Shown: one piece after another, positions 1 through 9,156 of the stretch | Layout of the letters: every line of letters begins with the position of its first letter | How positions within the stretch are numbered: the stretch's first letter is position 1 | Origin: Pontibacter sp. HSC-14F20 | Lineage (GTDB): Bacteria > Bacteroidota > Bacteroidia > Cytophagales > Hymenobacteraceae | Direction of reading: 5' to 3' | NCBI RefSeq assembly: GCF_019599265.1 | Contig: NZ_JAHZTC010000001.1 | Location: forward strand, 434,001 to 498,000 | DNA length: 64,000 bases | Position numbers and translations under genes: made by a program | Notes under the pieces: generated by a model | The model's input: only the letters and a program-made list of their open reading frames with translations | Database searches by the model: none | What the model was told of the DNA's origin: nothing

Positions 1-190
1 CCAATTCCAGTGCCCGGATCATGGCTGGGATGGTATTCTCAGGCATCAGTCCACGGGCACCCCGGTGGCCTTCCAGATCGAAAGCGGGCAGGTGACGGAC
101 TGTGTTGTCCGGTATAGCGCCTTGTTGTGCTGGCATGGTGCAGGAGCTTAGCAGGTATAGGAAAGAGGCAAAAAGCAGGTCTTTGAGCAT
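1..190 (-). CDS. Glycerophosphodiester phosphodiesterase family lipoprotein, 3' part cut off
   Basis: Reading the minus strand from an ATG at 190 gives 63 codons that run off the left edge. The protein begins with a short hydrophobic signal peptide ending in a lipobox (LLSSC), so the mature protein is probably lipid-anchored. It continues into EGHRGARGLMPENTIPAM, which is the catalytic start of the GDPD family: the HRG and PEN residues bind metal and phosphate. The family hydrolyses glycerophosphodiesters to an alcohol and glycerol-3-phosphate. The family is clear from the motif; substrate and total length cannot be seen. Confidence 0.85.
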   Translation of the reverse strand, partial: MLKDLLFASFLYLLSSCTMPAQQGAIPDNTVRHLPAFDLEGHRGARGLMPENTIPAMIRALEL

Positions 191-298
191 GCGAATTTTT
201 GATAGAAAAGTAGGCGAATCCACAAGCAAGGCTATACCTTATACCCGTTAGGAAATCGTTAATTCTTATACCTGCCCTTCGCCTGTTTCCGCTGCAGC

Positions 299-754
299 TT
301 ATTCGTCTTCGCTTTCCAACGCTTCGATCACTTGTTCTTCAAATTCATCCTGGCTGTCGTACTGCGTGAATTCCAGCGTCTTGCCCTTCTGCTTCAATTC
401 CTGTAGAACATCAAGTGCTACCACCAATGGCTCCATTTCGCGGCCAACCAGACTGGCATCCCAATCCGAACCGAGCAGCAGCTGGTCGCCATACATACCT
501 ACACACCAGTTCTCTAAAAACTCAACCAGGGTGATGGACTCGGGCTTATAATCTTTCCAATCGTCTTCGGCACATGCACCAGCACCGGCAGCATCAGACC
601 AGAACAAAATTACTTCCGCATCTTCGTATTCGGCAGAACTGGAAGTAGCCCAGGTATCGTCATGTGTCAATCCCCAAACGCTCTCAGTATCTACGATGCG
701 CTGGATGAATTTTCTGTAATTGGCTTCCATGTTCTCGTTGGTGTTCTCTTGCAT
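299..754 (-). CDS. DUF2750 domain-containing protein
   Basis: A 151-residue acidic cytoplasmic protein without a signal peptide or membrane segment. The order of conserved patches matches my memory of DUF2750: an N-terminal helix (YRKFIQRIVDTESVWGLT), a central FWSD patch near residue 52, a 'W..Y.PESITLVEFLENW' stretch, and 'LLGSDWDASLVG' near residue 95. The extreme C-terminus is Glu/Asp-rich. No biochemical function is known for the family. It stands alone, 42 bases upstream of yggS on the same strand. The start is an ATG at 754; an in-frame ATG at residue 9 is an alternative. Confidence 0.7.
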   Translation of the reverse strand: MQENTNENMEANYRKFIQRIVDTESVWGLTHDDTWATSSSAEYEDAEVILFWSDAAGAGACAEDDWKDYKPESITLVEFLENWCVGMYGDQLLLGSDWDASLVGREMEPLVVALDVLQELKQKGKTLEFTQYDSQDEFEEQVIEALESEDE

Positions 755-796
755 GGTGATGGTTGGTTTAGCGTGAAAAGATGGTGTAAGGTATGA

Positions 797-1483
797 TTAT
801 TTGTTGTAATTGCGAGTACCAAATATGCCACTGCCGACACGTATAAACGTACTGCCCTCAGCCAAAGCCAGTTCCCAGTCCGATGTCATGCCCATCGATA
901 TCTCTTTGAAGTCGTCATTACCGGCAAAGAATGTTTCTTTCAGCTTTTCGAAATAACCGCGCAGGGTCCGGAATTCGCCCCGGAGTTTTTCCTGGTTTTC
1001 GGTATTTGTGGCGATGCCCATCACCCCCGTAATACGGATGAAATGCATGTTGCGGTACTCTTCACTCTGCAGCAGCGCAACGGCATCTTCATATCGCATA
1101 CCATACTTGGTTTCCTCGTCAGCAATATCGAATTGCAGCATGCAGTTAACTGGCAGGGTGCGGTTAAACTGCTCGGCTCTCTTGTTGATTTCCACCAGCA
1201 ACTTCAGGCTGTCGACTGACTGAATAGTATCAATGAACTGAGCGATCTGTTTTACTTTATTGGTCTGCAGGTGCCCGATGAGGTGCCAAGCAATATCGTG
1301 TGGCAATTGATCCCGCTTTTCCAGCAGTTCCTGCACTTTGTTCTCCCCGAAAATACGATGTCCTGTATCATAGGCTTCCATGATTTTTTCAGGAGCATGG
1401 GTTTTAGAAACAGCTACCAGGCGGCAGGGAGTGTCGCGCAGTTTTTCGTCAAAAAAACGGATATTATCAGCAATTACAGACAT
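797..1483 (-). CDS. yggS: YggS-family pyridoxal phosphate homeostasis protein
   Basis: A 228-residue single-domain PLP-binding protein of the YggS/PROSC family, with the fold of bacterial alanine racemase N-terminal domains. The PLP lysine is expected in LVAVSKTH (Lys27 from the chosen start). GENKVQEL, WHLIGHLQTNK and the C-terminal SMGMTSDWELALAEG and GTFIRVGSGIFG-type phosphate-binding segments are all present. Members balance free PLP and amino-acid pools rather than catalysing a known reaction. The open frame extends to a TTG at 1504, but the ATG at 1483 gives the usual family length and is preferred. The upstream spacer (1484-1632) holds three copies of the GGTATAG motif and no gene. 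Confidence 0.93.
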   Translation of the reverse strand: MSVIADNIRFFDEKLRDTPCRLVAVSKTHAPEKIMEAYDTGHRIFGENKVQELLEKRDQLPHDIAWHLIGHLQTNKVKQIAQFIDTIQSVDSLKLLVEINKRAEQFNRTLPVNCMLQFDIADEETKYGMRYEDAVALLQSEEYRNMHFIRITGVMGIATNTENQEKLRGEFRTLRGYFEKLKETFFAGNDDFKEISMGMTSDWELALAEGSTFIRVGSGIFGTRNYNK

Positions 1484-1632
1484 AGTTTTATGTGGTGTAT
1501 TCAATGTAATTCTAGCACTTAATTGCGTCAGGTATAGCTATCAGGCATGCGCTATACCTGTATCAAAAGCAGTTTTAAGGTATAGCAAAAGAGTATCTAT
1601 CAAACTCCTAAATTCCCCAACTCTCTAACTTC

Positions 1633-2685
1633 CTAGTCTTCCAGCACATTGGTCATAAAGGTGTTTTTCAGCAGCATCCAGGTCACAAGCAACAGCAGCG
1701 CCCACTTCAGGTATACCTGGTAGTAGTCGTAGGTGTCCCGGAAGCGTTTTTCGCGAACCTCTGTTTTCTCATACTGGTTGATGTTTCGGAATACCTCCTG
1801 CAAACCGTCGCGCGAGTCGGCCCGGAAAAATTGACCTTCGCCTGTATCCGATATTTCGCGCAGACTTTTTTCGTCTAACTGCGTTTCGACTAACAAGGTT
1901 TTGCCATTGGCATCCACGTCGTAGGGCACGAGGCCATCTTTCCCGATTCCGATTGTGTATACCTTGATCTGATGGGCGTAAGCCAGGCGGGCGGCCATGT
2001 TCGGGTCCAAACTGCCAGCTGTGTTCTCGCCATCGCTGATCAGTATGGCTACCTTGGTCTTGGCATTGGATTCGCGCATGCGGTTGATGGCCACGGCCAG
2101 AGCGCTGCCTATGGCTGTGCCGTCGTTCGGAATCATCCCATTCTCGATGGAGCGGATGCTCTCGCGTAACAGTTCGTAGTCGGTAGTGAGCGGAGCCAGG
2201 GAATAGGCATCGCCGGCAAATACCACAACTCCAATCCGGTCAGCCACACGTCCATTTATAAAGTCTACCGCAACGTCTTTGGCTGCTTCCAGACGGCTTG
2301 GTTTGATGTCCTCCAGTTCCATGGAGCCTGACACGTCCAGTACCAGCACAATGTCTATACCTTCGGATGTTTGCTCCAGCTGCTCGTTTATACGCTGTGG
2401 ACGGGCCAGGGCTAGCAGCACGAGCATCACAAACAGCATATAAATCACTTCCGGCACAAAACGGAGCAGACTCGACCATTGCCAGCGCACAGTGCCTTCA
2501 AACATGGCCATGTCCAGCTTACTGCGCGACTTAAACCGGAGCAAACCTTTGACTATGAAAATAAGAGGCACTACCGGCAGCGCATACAGCACCAGCGGGT
2601 ATACCCAGTCGAAGGAGCGCATTGTACTCAGGCTAAACCACTCCAGGCTCAGCCAGTCCAGCATGTCATTGCTTATTTCTAGCAT
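1633..2685 (-). CDS. BatA-type VWA domain membrane protein
   Basis: A 350-residue protein with two N-terminal membrane helices (about residues 28-50 and 72-90), a von Willebrand A domain whose MIDAS motif is DVSGSM near residue 117 with the later conserved Thr and Asp (LTTDY, ISDGENTAGS), and a C-terminal membrane helix near residue 325. This is the architecture of Bacteroides aerotolerance protein BatA. It is the last gene of a three-gene operon (DUF58, BatD-like, BatA) and overlaps the preceding gene by 20 bases, so the two are translationally coupled. The usual BatB, BatC and MoxR partners are not adjacent here. Its role is inferred to be envelope stress or MoxR-assisted assembly; direct function is unknown. 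Confidence 0.88.
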   Translation of the reverse strand: MLEISNDMLDWLSLEWFSLSTMRSFDWVYPLVLYALPVVPLIFIVKGLLRFKSRSKLDMAMFEGTVRWQWSSLLRFVPEVIYMLFVMLVLLALARPQRINEQLEQTSEGIDIVLVLDVSGSMELEDIKPSRLEAAKDVAVDFINGRVADRIGVVVFAGDAYSLAPLTTDYELLRESIRSIENGMIPNDGTAIGSALAVAINRMRESNAKTKVAILISDGENTAGSLDPNMAARLAYAHQIKVYTIGIGKDGLVPYDVDANGKTLLVETQLDEKSLREISDTGEGQFFRADSRDGLQEVFRNINQYEKTEVREKRFRDTYDYYQVYLKWALLLLVTWMLLKNTFMTNVLED

Positions 2686-3577
2686 TTCCAGTTATTTCGC
2701 GGTGTGTCTTGTAGCGGCTGCGGGCAAAACGGCGCAGCATGCTCAATGCCTGGTTTGTTTCCTGATCGGGTTCAGCCGTAACGTTGCCGTAAATGGCCTT
2801 GTCACATAATCGCAGCGCCACGTTTACCTGTTCATCATCATTGTAGTATTCCACAATCTCTTTTGTGGTGAAGGAGTTAATAGCGCTTCGTTCCAGTTTG
2901 GTCAGGTAGTTTTTCCAAAGTGCCACAGCTTTCTCCATACTGGTCGGCACCCCCGTTTTCACAAAACGGTCGACATGGGAGTTATACCTGGAGTTGAAGT
3001 ACAAGTGATCTTTACGGAGCCGGTATAGCTGATATTTTATCTTGATCTTCTGTCCGAACACCAGCCATACCAATGTAACAAATGCTGAAATGGTAATGAT
3101 CCAGAGTAAAAGAATAGGCCAGTCAAATCGCTCTTCTACCTGCGCAAGTGTGGTTTGCGTGCGGAGCTGAAGTGGCGTGGAAACCTGATGCACCAACTGG
3201 CGCAACACCACCGATTGCTTAGCCGACAAGACCTGCAGCGTATCTTTGCCCTGCAACACAATGGCCGGCAGTTCAAGCGACTGCACAGGCGCTGTCTCGA
3301 AGGTGCGCAAGGTATAGACGGTACTGTCCGTGCTGATACCCGCACGCGTGGTGGTTGGGTAATATTCCTGTCGCACCAGTTCGAAGGGAGCGAAATTGTA
3401 GCTGGAGTCTGGCAATATGATTTCCTGCGCAGCCGGGTGCCGGTGCACCAGGGTATAGCGCACAAGTTCCCCGATAAATACAGAGTCTTTGCTGAAGCTA
3501 CCTGCTGGTGGGAGCAACTGCTGCGCCTGCGTGCCCACGGACATCAAACAGAAAAATGTAAGCAGAACTTTACGCAC
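2666..3577 (-). CDS. BatD-like/DUF4381-like membrane protein of the Bat operon
   Basis: A 303-residue protein with a cleavable signal peptide (residues 1-18, ending TQAQ), a periplasmic beta-rich domain of about 130 residues resembling the N-terminus of BatD, one membrane helix near residues 153-175 (WPILLLWIITISAFVTLVWL), and a cytoplasmic helical tail rich in Lys and Arg. The start is a GTG at 3577, overlapping the end of the DUF58 gene by 8 bases; the GTG leads directly into the signal peptide and no better ATG exists. The stop overlaps BatA. Position between DUF58 and BatA is the standard place for this family in Bacteroidota. Molecular function is unknown. Confidence 0.75.
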   Translation of the reverse strand: MRKVLLTFFCLMSVGTQAQQLLPPAGSFSKDSVFIGELVRYTLVHRHPAAQEIILPDSSYNFAPFELVRQEYYPTTTRAGISTDSTVYTLRTFETAPVQSLELPAIVLQGKDTLQVLSAKQSVVLRQLVHQVSTPLQLRTQTTLAQVEERFDWPILLLWIITISAFVTLVWLVFGQKIKIKYQLYRLRKDHLYFNSRYNSHVDRFVKTGVPTSMEKAVALWKNYLTKLERSAINSFTTKEIVEYYNDDEQVNVALRLCDKAIYGNVTAEPDQETNQALSMLRRFARSRYKTHREITGNARNKQ

Positions 3578-4451
3578 TTTTCTTGGATGTTCGGTTACGG
3601 AGTCGGAACAGGTTCACCAGCTGCATGACATAGTCTTCGTTGGCCTGGATGGCCAGGTAGTTGGCTTGATATTTCTGGCAGATTCTGATCACTCTGTCCT
3701 GGTTCTGTTTATACTGGGCAAAATAATGCTCTTTAAACTCCGCACCTGAAGTGTTGAGCCAGATTGTCTTTCCAGATTCTTTATCAACTACCGGCACAAT
3801 GCCCAGACTCGGCATGTTGCGTTCACGCAGGTCAAGTAGTTGAATAACGATCAGGTCGTGCCGCTTTGCCAGCATGGCCAGTTCCCTTTCGTAGTTCACA
3901 TCAATAAAATCGGAGATCAGCAGAATAATGCTACGGCGCTTAACGATATCAAGTGTCAATTTAATGCCAGCGGCCAGGTTGGTTTTAACGGACTTTGGTT
4001 TCAGTTCGTGCAGTGCCTTGATCAAGGTATACGCCTGCTCTATTCCTTTAGCGGGTTTGATGTATTTCTCCTTCTGATCACTGAAACAAATAATACCGAT
4101 CTGGCTTTGCTGGCGGGCGGCAGCGAGGGCAAGTACACCGCAGATCTCTTTCCCGACGTCCAGTTTGTGCTGGCGGCCAGTTCCCACAGTCTGTGAAGCG
4201 CTCACATCGAGCATCAGAAAAACGGATTGCTCTTTTTCCTCCCGGTAGGTTTTCACGAAGGTGCCTTGTCCCTTGGCCGATACGTTCCAGTCGATTGAGC
4301 GTACATCGTCGCCGTACTGGTAGGAGCGCACGTCATCAAACTCCAGCCCCGTTCCTTTAAAAACGGAGTGAAAGTCGCCCTGCATCTGGGTGTTGATGGC
4401 TTTGCGTATGCGTATCTCGTACTTGCGCAGCTTTTGAACAAGTTCCTTCAT
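3570..4451 (-). CDS. DUF58 domain-containing protein
   Basis: A 293-residue soluble protein. The diagnostic DUF58 core is near residues 35-60 (GTGLEFDDVRSYQYGDDVRSIDWNVSAK), followed by a VWA-like domain with LDVSASQ in the MIDAS position and LLISDFID further on. DUF58 proteins normally sit next to a MoxR AAA ATPase and are thought to be its substrate adaptor. Here the upstream neighbour is a divergent DUF4296 gene, so the MoxR partner must be elsewhere or absent. It is the first gene of the operon with the BatD-like and BatA genes. The ATG at 4451 is the only good start. Confidence 0.9.
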   Translation of the reverse strand: MKELVQKLRKYEIRIRKAINTQMQGDFHSVFKGTGLEFDDVRSYQYGDDVRSIDWNVSAKGQGTFVKTYREEKEQSVFLMLDVSASQTVGTGRQHKLDVGKEICGVLALAAARQQSQIGIICFSDQKEKYIKPAKGIEQAYTLIKALHELKPKSVKTNLAAGIKLTLDIVKRRSIILLISDFIDVNYERELAMLAKRHDLIVIQLLDLRERNMPSLGIVPVVDKESGKTIWLNTSGAEFKEHYFAQYKQNQDRVIRICQKYQANYLAIQANEDYVMQLVNLFRLRNRTSKKSA

Positions 4452-4510
4452 AGAGTAGGGGCTTTGCCTCAGATTTTAAAATTAGGACATATTCCCGTAA
4501 TATTACATTC

Positions 4511-4921
4511 GTGAAACGAATTTTATACCTACTTTCCTTTGTCGTACTGACTGGCTGTGGCCAAAGTACCGAAAAGCGACCTGCTGACCTGCTGCCTGAG
4601 CAGCAGATGGTGCAGATACTGGCCGACGTGCATATTGCCGAAGCCCGCATCGAAACCAACGTCCTATACCCGGATACAGCATTGATGGTCTTCAACAAAG
4701 AACAGATGCAGATCTTGGCGGATCATGGGGTAGAAGAGGAAGAGTTTCGAAAAACTTACCGCTATTACCTGAACAACCTGGCGCAGATGGACAAACTCTA
4801 CGAGATCATCCTGGACACGCTGAGCGTGCGCGAAGCCAAACTGCGATCCACTGACACGACTGGCGCTCCCCGGCCTCAACCTCCGGTGCCAATTCTGGAA
4901 GGTATGAAACAGGCTTACTAA
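4511..4921 (+). CDS. DUF4296 domain-containing lipoprotein
   Basis: A 136-residue lipoprotein: signal peptide with lipobox VVLTGCG (Cys16), then a helical domain with the DUF4296 pattern 'QMVQILADVHIAEARIE' and 'FRKTYRYYLNNLAQMDKLYEIILDTL'. The tail is Pro/Thr-rich. DUF4296 is common in Cytophagia and Flavobacteria, and its function is unknown. It is divergent from the DUF58 operon, with a 59-base shared promoter gap, and convergent with csaA, one base separating the two genes' ends. Confidence 0.85.
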   Translation: MKRILYLLSFVVLTGCGQSTEKRPADLLPEQQMVQILADVHIAEARIETNVLYPDTALMVFNKEQMQILADHGVEEEEFRKTYRYYLNNLAQMDKLYEIILDTLSVREAKLRSTDTTGAPRPQPPVPILEGMKQAY

Positions 4922-4922
4922 C

Positions 4923-5279
4923 TCAGATCAGTTTACTCCCATTGGGTACCGGGCCGGCTGGCTGAGCCAGTACAATATCGCCGTTCTCGTCAGCAAAACC
5001 GGTCACAAGCACCTCCGACATATATTTGCCAATTTGCTTTTTTCCGAGGTTGGTCACACACAGCACCTGCTTCCCCGGCAGGTCCTTTAAAGTATAGTGC
5101 TTGGTTATCTGAGCGCTCGATCTTTTCAAGCCCAGCGGACCGAGATCGACCAGGAGTTTATATGCCGGTTTGCGTGCTTCAGGGAATTCAGTGGCTTCGA
5201 CTATGGTGCCTACTCGTATATCAGTCTGTTCAAAATGCTGCCATGAAATGGTTGGCATGGCCTGCTCAGGTGTGTGCAT
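4923..5279 (-). CDS. csaA: CsaA-type tRNA-binding domain protein
   Basis: A protein of about 118 residues made of a single EMAP/ARC1-like OB-fold tRNA-binding domain: DIRVGTIVEATEFPEARKPAYKL, then SSAQITKHY, then GKQVLCVTNLGKKQIGKYMSEVLVTG. These are the characteristic patches of CsaA, a small dimeric tRNA-binding or chaperone-like protein. The frame is open to a TTG at 5303, but the ATG at 5279 (or at 5258) gives the normal family length, so 5279 is used. It converges on the DUF4296 gene. Confidence 0.9.
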   Translation of the reverse strand: MHTPEQAMPTISWQHFEQTDIRVGTIVEATEFPEARKPAYKLLVDLGPLGLKRSSAQITKHYTLKDLPGKQVLCVTNLGKKQIGKYMSEVLVTGFADENGDIVLAQPAGPVPNGSKLI

Positions 5280-5462
5280 GGTTCTCTCTGTTTTTCTCTC
5301 CAAGTTAAGGATTCTGTTTTAAAAAATGGCTCGTTATACGCTGCTGCTGGTCTCTGCAGTAACATTAGGCCTATACCCGCGTATCCTATGCAACTGGCTT
5401 TCTTACTGTTAAAATCGCAAAAAGTATAAGTCAGACGAAGCTATTGCATAACCAGTAAAACT

Positions 5463-7004
5463 ATGAAAAAAGAATCCGGAGCTAGTTTACCCGTGTGGGT
5501 AGAGAATATAGCGATGCCTGTTACAAGTCCCCTTCACGATAATATCAAATGTGATGTGTGCATTGTCGGAGCAGGTATAGCAGGTGTCACAACGGCCTAC
5601 CTGTTGGCCAAAGAAGGCCGCGATGTCGTACTGCTCGAGGCCAAAGAAATAGGCGGTGGCGAGACGAGCCGCACAACCGCTCACTTGTCCAACGCTTTGG
5701 ATGAACGCTTCGATGCGCTGATTCGCCTATTTGGCGAGGACGGTGCACGTCTGGCTGCGCAAAGCCACGGAAAGGCCATCGATAAGATCGAAGAAATCAT
5801 AAAAGAGGAAAAAATTGACTGCGATTTCGCGCGGGTAGACGGTTACCTTTTCGCCACAGACAATCAGCAGCAGAATGACCTGATGAAGGAGTTGGAGGCA
5901 CTGCAGAAAATAGGATGGCTGGATGTGGTGCTGCGCAAACACGCACCGCTAAGCTCCCTGACTGAATTTCCTTGTCTGCAATACCCGAACCAGGCGCACT
6001 TTCACGTCCTGAAATACTTATCTGCATTGGCTGATGCTTTTATCAATGCAGGCGGCCGCATCTTCCCCCAAACAAAGGTGGAGCGCTTTGAAACAGGCCC
6101 GGTTGTATCGGTTGTTTCAAAAGAGGGCCACGCAGTTTCAGCCAACCATTTGGTGGTGACAACCAACACACCGATCAATGACATGGTGACGATGCACACC
6201 AAACAGGCGCCTTACCGGACGTATGCCATCGGGCTTGCCGTGCGGCAGGGCGAAGTGCCGGATGCGCTGTACTGGGACATGGAAGATCCGTACCACTATG
6301 TCCGGTTGCTGAAAGGCAAAGCAGGTGGTGATAATGCAGAAGACCTGGACCTGCTGATAGTAGGTGGCGAAGATCACAAAACAGGACAGGGTGATCACTT
6401 GAGTGAGCGGTTTAGCGCACTTGAACGCTGGACGCGCAAGCATTTTCCGATGGCCAAAGAGGTGGTGTATCGCTGGTCGGGCCAGGTGCTGGAACCTGTT
6501 GACGGATTGGGCTTTATAGGCCGTAATCCTGGTGACTCCGAAAATGTATACATTGCTACCGGCGATTCGGGCCACGGGATGACACACGGCACGATTGCAG
6601 GTATGTTAATTACCGATCTGATACAAGGCAGGCCGAACGCATGGGAGAAGTTGTATGATCCAGCTCGCAAGAGCACTAAGTCAGTGGGAGAGTTTTTAAA
6701 AGAGAACATCAACGTAGCCGCTCAGTTCAAGGATTACGTGATGCCCGGAGAGGTGAATGATCCGATGGAAGTACTGCCGGGAACGGGCAAAATTATGCGC
6801 AAAGGTATGAGTAAAGTAGCTGTATACTGCGATCAGGACGGCGTGCGGCATCAGTGCTCGGCAGTATGTACACACCTGGGCTGCGTGGTGCACTGGAACG
6901 AAGTGGAAAGTTCCTGGGATTGTCCCTGCCACGGCTCCCGTTTTGACCCATTTGGTAAGGTAATTACTGGTCCGGCAACCAAAGACCTGGGTCCGGCAGA
7001 ATAA
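5463..7004 (+). CDS. FAD-dependent oxidoreductase with C-terminal Rieske [2Fe-2S] domain
   Basis: A 513-residue two-domain protein. Residues about 30-390 are a DAO-type FAD oxidoreductase: dinucleotide motif [19 protein letters not shown] near residue 34, [18 protein letters not shown], and a C-terminal FAD-contact [14 protein letters not shown]. Residues about 430-510 are a Rieske domain with both ligand boxes, CTHLGC and CPCHGS. Such fusions are annotated as FAD-dependent oxidoreductases, and the substrate is unknown. The Rieske cluster probably passes electrons to or from the flavin. The gene stands alone, with a bidirectional terminator directly behind it. All key residues are present, so it is probably active. 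Confidence 0.92.
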   Translation: MKKESGASLPVWVENIAMPVTSPLHDNIKCDVCIVGAGIAGVTTAYLLAKEGRDVVLLEAKEIGGGETSRTTAHLSNALDERFDALIRLFGEDGARLAAQSHGKAIDKIEEIIKEEKIDCDFARVDGYLFATDNQQQNDLMKELEALQKIGWLDVVLRKHAPLSSLTEFPCLQYPNQAHFHVLKYLSALADAFINAGGRIFPQTKVERFETGPVVSVVSKEGHAVSANHLVVTTNTPINDMVTMHTKQAPYRTYAIGLAVRQGEVPDALYWDMEDPYHYVRLLKGKAGGDNAEDLDLLIVGGEDHKTGQGDHLSERFSALERWTRKHFPMAKEVVYRWSGQVLEPVDGLGFIGRNPGDSENVYIATGDSGHGMTHGTIAGMLITDLIQGRPNAWEKLYDPARKSTKSVGEFLKENINVAAQFKDYVMPGEVNDPMEVLPGTGKIMRKGMSKVAVYCDQDGVRHQCSAVCTHLGCVVHWNEVESSWDCPCHGSRFDPFGKVITGPATKDLGPAE

Positions 7005-7030
7005 AATCGGGACTGTAACAGCTAACAAAA

Positions 7031-7062
7031 AGCCCTGCTTTACAAAGTCGTAAAGCAGGGCT
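7031..7062. terminator. Bidirectional intrinsic terminator
   Basis: A perfect 13-bp inverted repeat (AGCCCTGCTTTAC and its complement, 7031-7043 and 7050-7062) with a 6-base loop, followed by a T-rich run and preceded by A residues. It lies between the converging FAD-Rieske gene and the DUF922 gene and can serve both. Confidence 0.9.
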
Positions 7063-7077
7063 TTTTAATTTTTTTTA

Positions 7078-7665
7078 TTATTTCCAGGCATCCAACTCTT
7101 TCAGACGCTGGTTAATGCGTGTAGACCAATCTGCCTGTACCTGAGCATCCAGCCCATGGCGCGACACTTTGTCAAATTGGTCCTGCTCAGCTTTCCAGGC
7201 TTTAAAGGCATTCCCGACAGTCGAGTTCAGATTTGTCTTCAGGTTGACGCATGACATTCCGAGTTCTTTTAGCTCCCTGCGCAGCAGGCGGGCGTGCACT
7301 TCTGTCAGATCAAAATGCAGCTGTTCGTGAGCCAGCAGCTTGTCTGACTGCTTGTTCTTCGACCAGGATTCTCCGGGAAGGAACACGCACTTTACCTCGT
7401 AGTAAAACTTATTGTCTTTACACCGGGCGTCTACGGCCAGGTTGGCTGCCGTGAGGGCATGATGGGGGTTGTCGGACTCGGGTGTACCCCTGAAGTCTTC
7501 CCAGTTCAATTTCCGGGTAGCAGACCAGGCCAGATGCTCATTATTTGAAATAATGAGACCGGCTGCGTTCGGAACGTAAATAACAGAAGCCGGTGAACCG
7601 GCTGGAGTGGGATGCGGCAAAAGCAAGCCCACCAGTAGGCTAAGAAGTAGAGTAAAAATAAACAT
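7078..7665 (-). CDS. DUF922 domain-containing secreted putative Zn-protease
   Basis: A 195-residue protein with an N-terminal signal peptide (FTLLLSLLVGLLLPHPTPAGSPA) and a DUF922 domain. Near residue 110 is HEQLHFDLTEVHARLLRREL, a HExxH-like zinc site (H-E-Q-L-H) that places it among predicted secreted metalloproteases. 'LNWEDFRGTPESDNPHHALTA' is the conserved N-terminal part of the domain. Substrate is unknown. The gene is convergent with the FAD-Rieske gene and the ATG at 7665 is the only plausible start. Confidence 0.82.
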   Translation of the reverse strand: MFIFTLLLSLLVGLLLPHPTPAGSPASVIYVPNAAGLIISNNEHLAWSATRKLNWEDFRGTPESDNPHHALTAANLAVDARCKDNKFYYEVKCVFLPGESWSKNKQSDKLLAHEQLHFDLTEVHARLLRRELKELGMSCVNLKTNLNSTVGNAFKAWKAEQDQFDKVSRHGLDAQVQADWSTRINQRLKELDAWK

Positions 7666-7737
7666 CGGCTAAAAGTTTAAAAAGTCTCTATCGGGGCAAC
7701 ACGGTCACCTGTAAATAGGTGCCACTATTGCATTATT

Positions 7738-9078
7738 TTATTTACTAAGCCTGTTGCTTAGCATTTTAAAGCGCAAGAATAGTAATATAGCGGCTACTGA
7801 CAAACCGACCAACAAACCAGTCCAGATACCATGCACGCCAAAATCGAGTTTAAAACAGAGTATATACCCAACCGGCAGACCGATTACCCAATAGGCAATC
7901 AGGGAGATAAGCCCAGGTATACGCACATCTTCTAGGCCTCGCAGCGCACCAAGTCCTACCACCTGCACCCCATCCGAAATCTGGAACAGGGCAGCTATGA
8001 TCAGCAGGGTAGAGGCTAATTCGATCACCATCGAATCGTCCAGGTATAGGGAAGGTATAAAATTTTTCCCAGCAATCATAAGAAGTCCGCTCACCATCAT
8101 GAACAGCACGCCCATCATAAAACTGCTGGTGCCCGCCACCTGCATGGCCCTGAAGTTGCGGAGACCTTTCTGATTGCCCACCCGGATGGTAGCCGCTGCT
8201 GCGATGCCGCTGGCCATCATATAAGTGACCGATGCTACGTTAATGGCAATCTGGTGTGCGGCCAGTTCACGTGCGCCCAGCCACCCGATCATGATGGCAG
8301 AGAAGCTGAAGGCGCCCATTTCAAACACCATTTGTCCGGAGATAGGCAGGCCTAAACGGAAGATATGATACATGTGCACAAAAGACAGATGCCGGAAAGT
8401 GAGAAATCGGTGGAAAGCAGCAAAACGTTTAGCGTAAAGCACATATCCGCCCATCATCAGTGCCATCACAACGCGCGAGATCAGCGTAGCCCAACCCGCA
8501 CCTACAAGCCCCATCGGTTCAAACCCAAGTTTACCGTAGATCAGGATGTAGTTGAGCACCACGTTGAGTCCATTGGCTATGATGGAGATATACATGGCCT
8601 GCTTGGTGAGCGAAAGCCCTTCCGCAAACTGGCGGAAACCCTGAAACAACATCAGCGGCACCATCGACAGAAACAGAATATTGACGTAAGGTATAGCTTG
8701 TCTGACTACTTCTTCCGGTTGATCGAGCCAGGTAATGTATGGCGACAGGAAGTACCCGGCTATGAACAGGATAACTCCCAGCAGCAGATTGGAAAACAAC
8801 CCGTTAAGCAGGAGCAGGGAGATGCGGGTATAATTTCGTCGGCCGTCTGCTGCTGCGATAAGCGGTGTGATGCTGTACGAAACTCCCAGTCCGAACACCA
8901 TCGTGATCGTGAAAATACTGTTGCCCAGCGATGCAGCGGCTAAAGGTATAGTACCGATCTGACCCACCATCATGCTGTCAACCACACTCACCATGATGTG
9001 CCCCAACTGACTGAGCACCACAGGGTATGCCAGCAGGAAATTTTTATGGAAGTGTTCTTTGTATTCTAATGATAGCAT
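7738..9078 (-). CDS. MATE family efflux transporter
   Basis: A 446-residue protein with about 12 predicted membrane helices and the two-fold repeated MATE architecture. The N-terminal half begins AYPVVLSQLGHIMVSVVDSMMVGQIGTIPLAAASLGNS and the second half begins GLPISGQMVFEMGAFSFSAIMIGWLGARELAAHQIA, both typical of NorM-type multidrug/Na+(H+) antiporters. Length and start (ATG at 9078) agree with the family. Transported substrates cannot be read from the sequence. No regulator is adjacent. Confidence 0.93.
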   Translation of the reverse strand: MLSLEYKEHFHKNFLLAYPVVLSQLGHIMVSVVDSMMVGQIGTIPLAAASLGNSIFTITMVFGLGVSYSITPLIAAADGRRNYTRISLLLLNGLFSNLLLGVILFIAGYFLSPYITWLDQPEEVVRQAIPYVNILFLSMVPLMLFQGFRQFAEGLSLTKQAMYISIIANGLNVVLNYILIYGKLGFEPMGLVGAGWATLISRVVMALMMGGYVLYAKRFAAFHRFLTFRHLSFVHMYHIFRLGLPISGQMVFEMGAFSFSAIMIGWLGARELAAHQIAINVASVTYMMASGIAAAATIRVGNQKGLRNFRAMQVAGTSSFMMGVLFMMVSGLLMIAGKNFIPSLYLDDSMVIELASTLLIIAALFQISDGVQVVGLGALRGLEDVRIPGLISLIAYWVIGLPVGYILCFKLDFGVHGIWTGLLVGLSVAAILLFLRFKMLSNRLSK

Positions 9079-9156
9079 AGGGCGTCGGGAAAAAGGACTG
9101 CAAAATTAGCGCTTTTTCCTTTGTCCGACACCAGTTCTGGAATATTCGTGTGCTAT

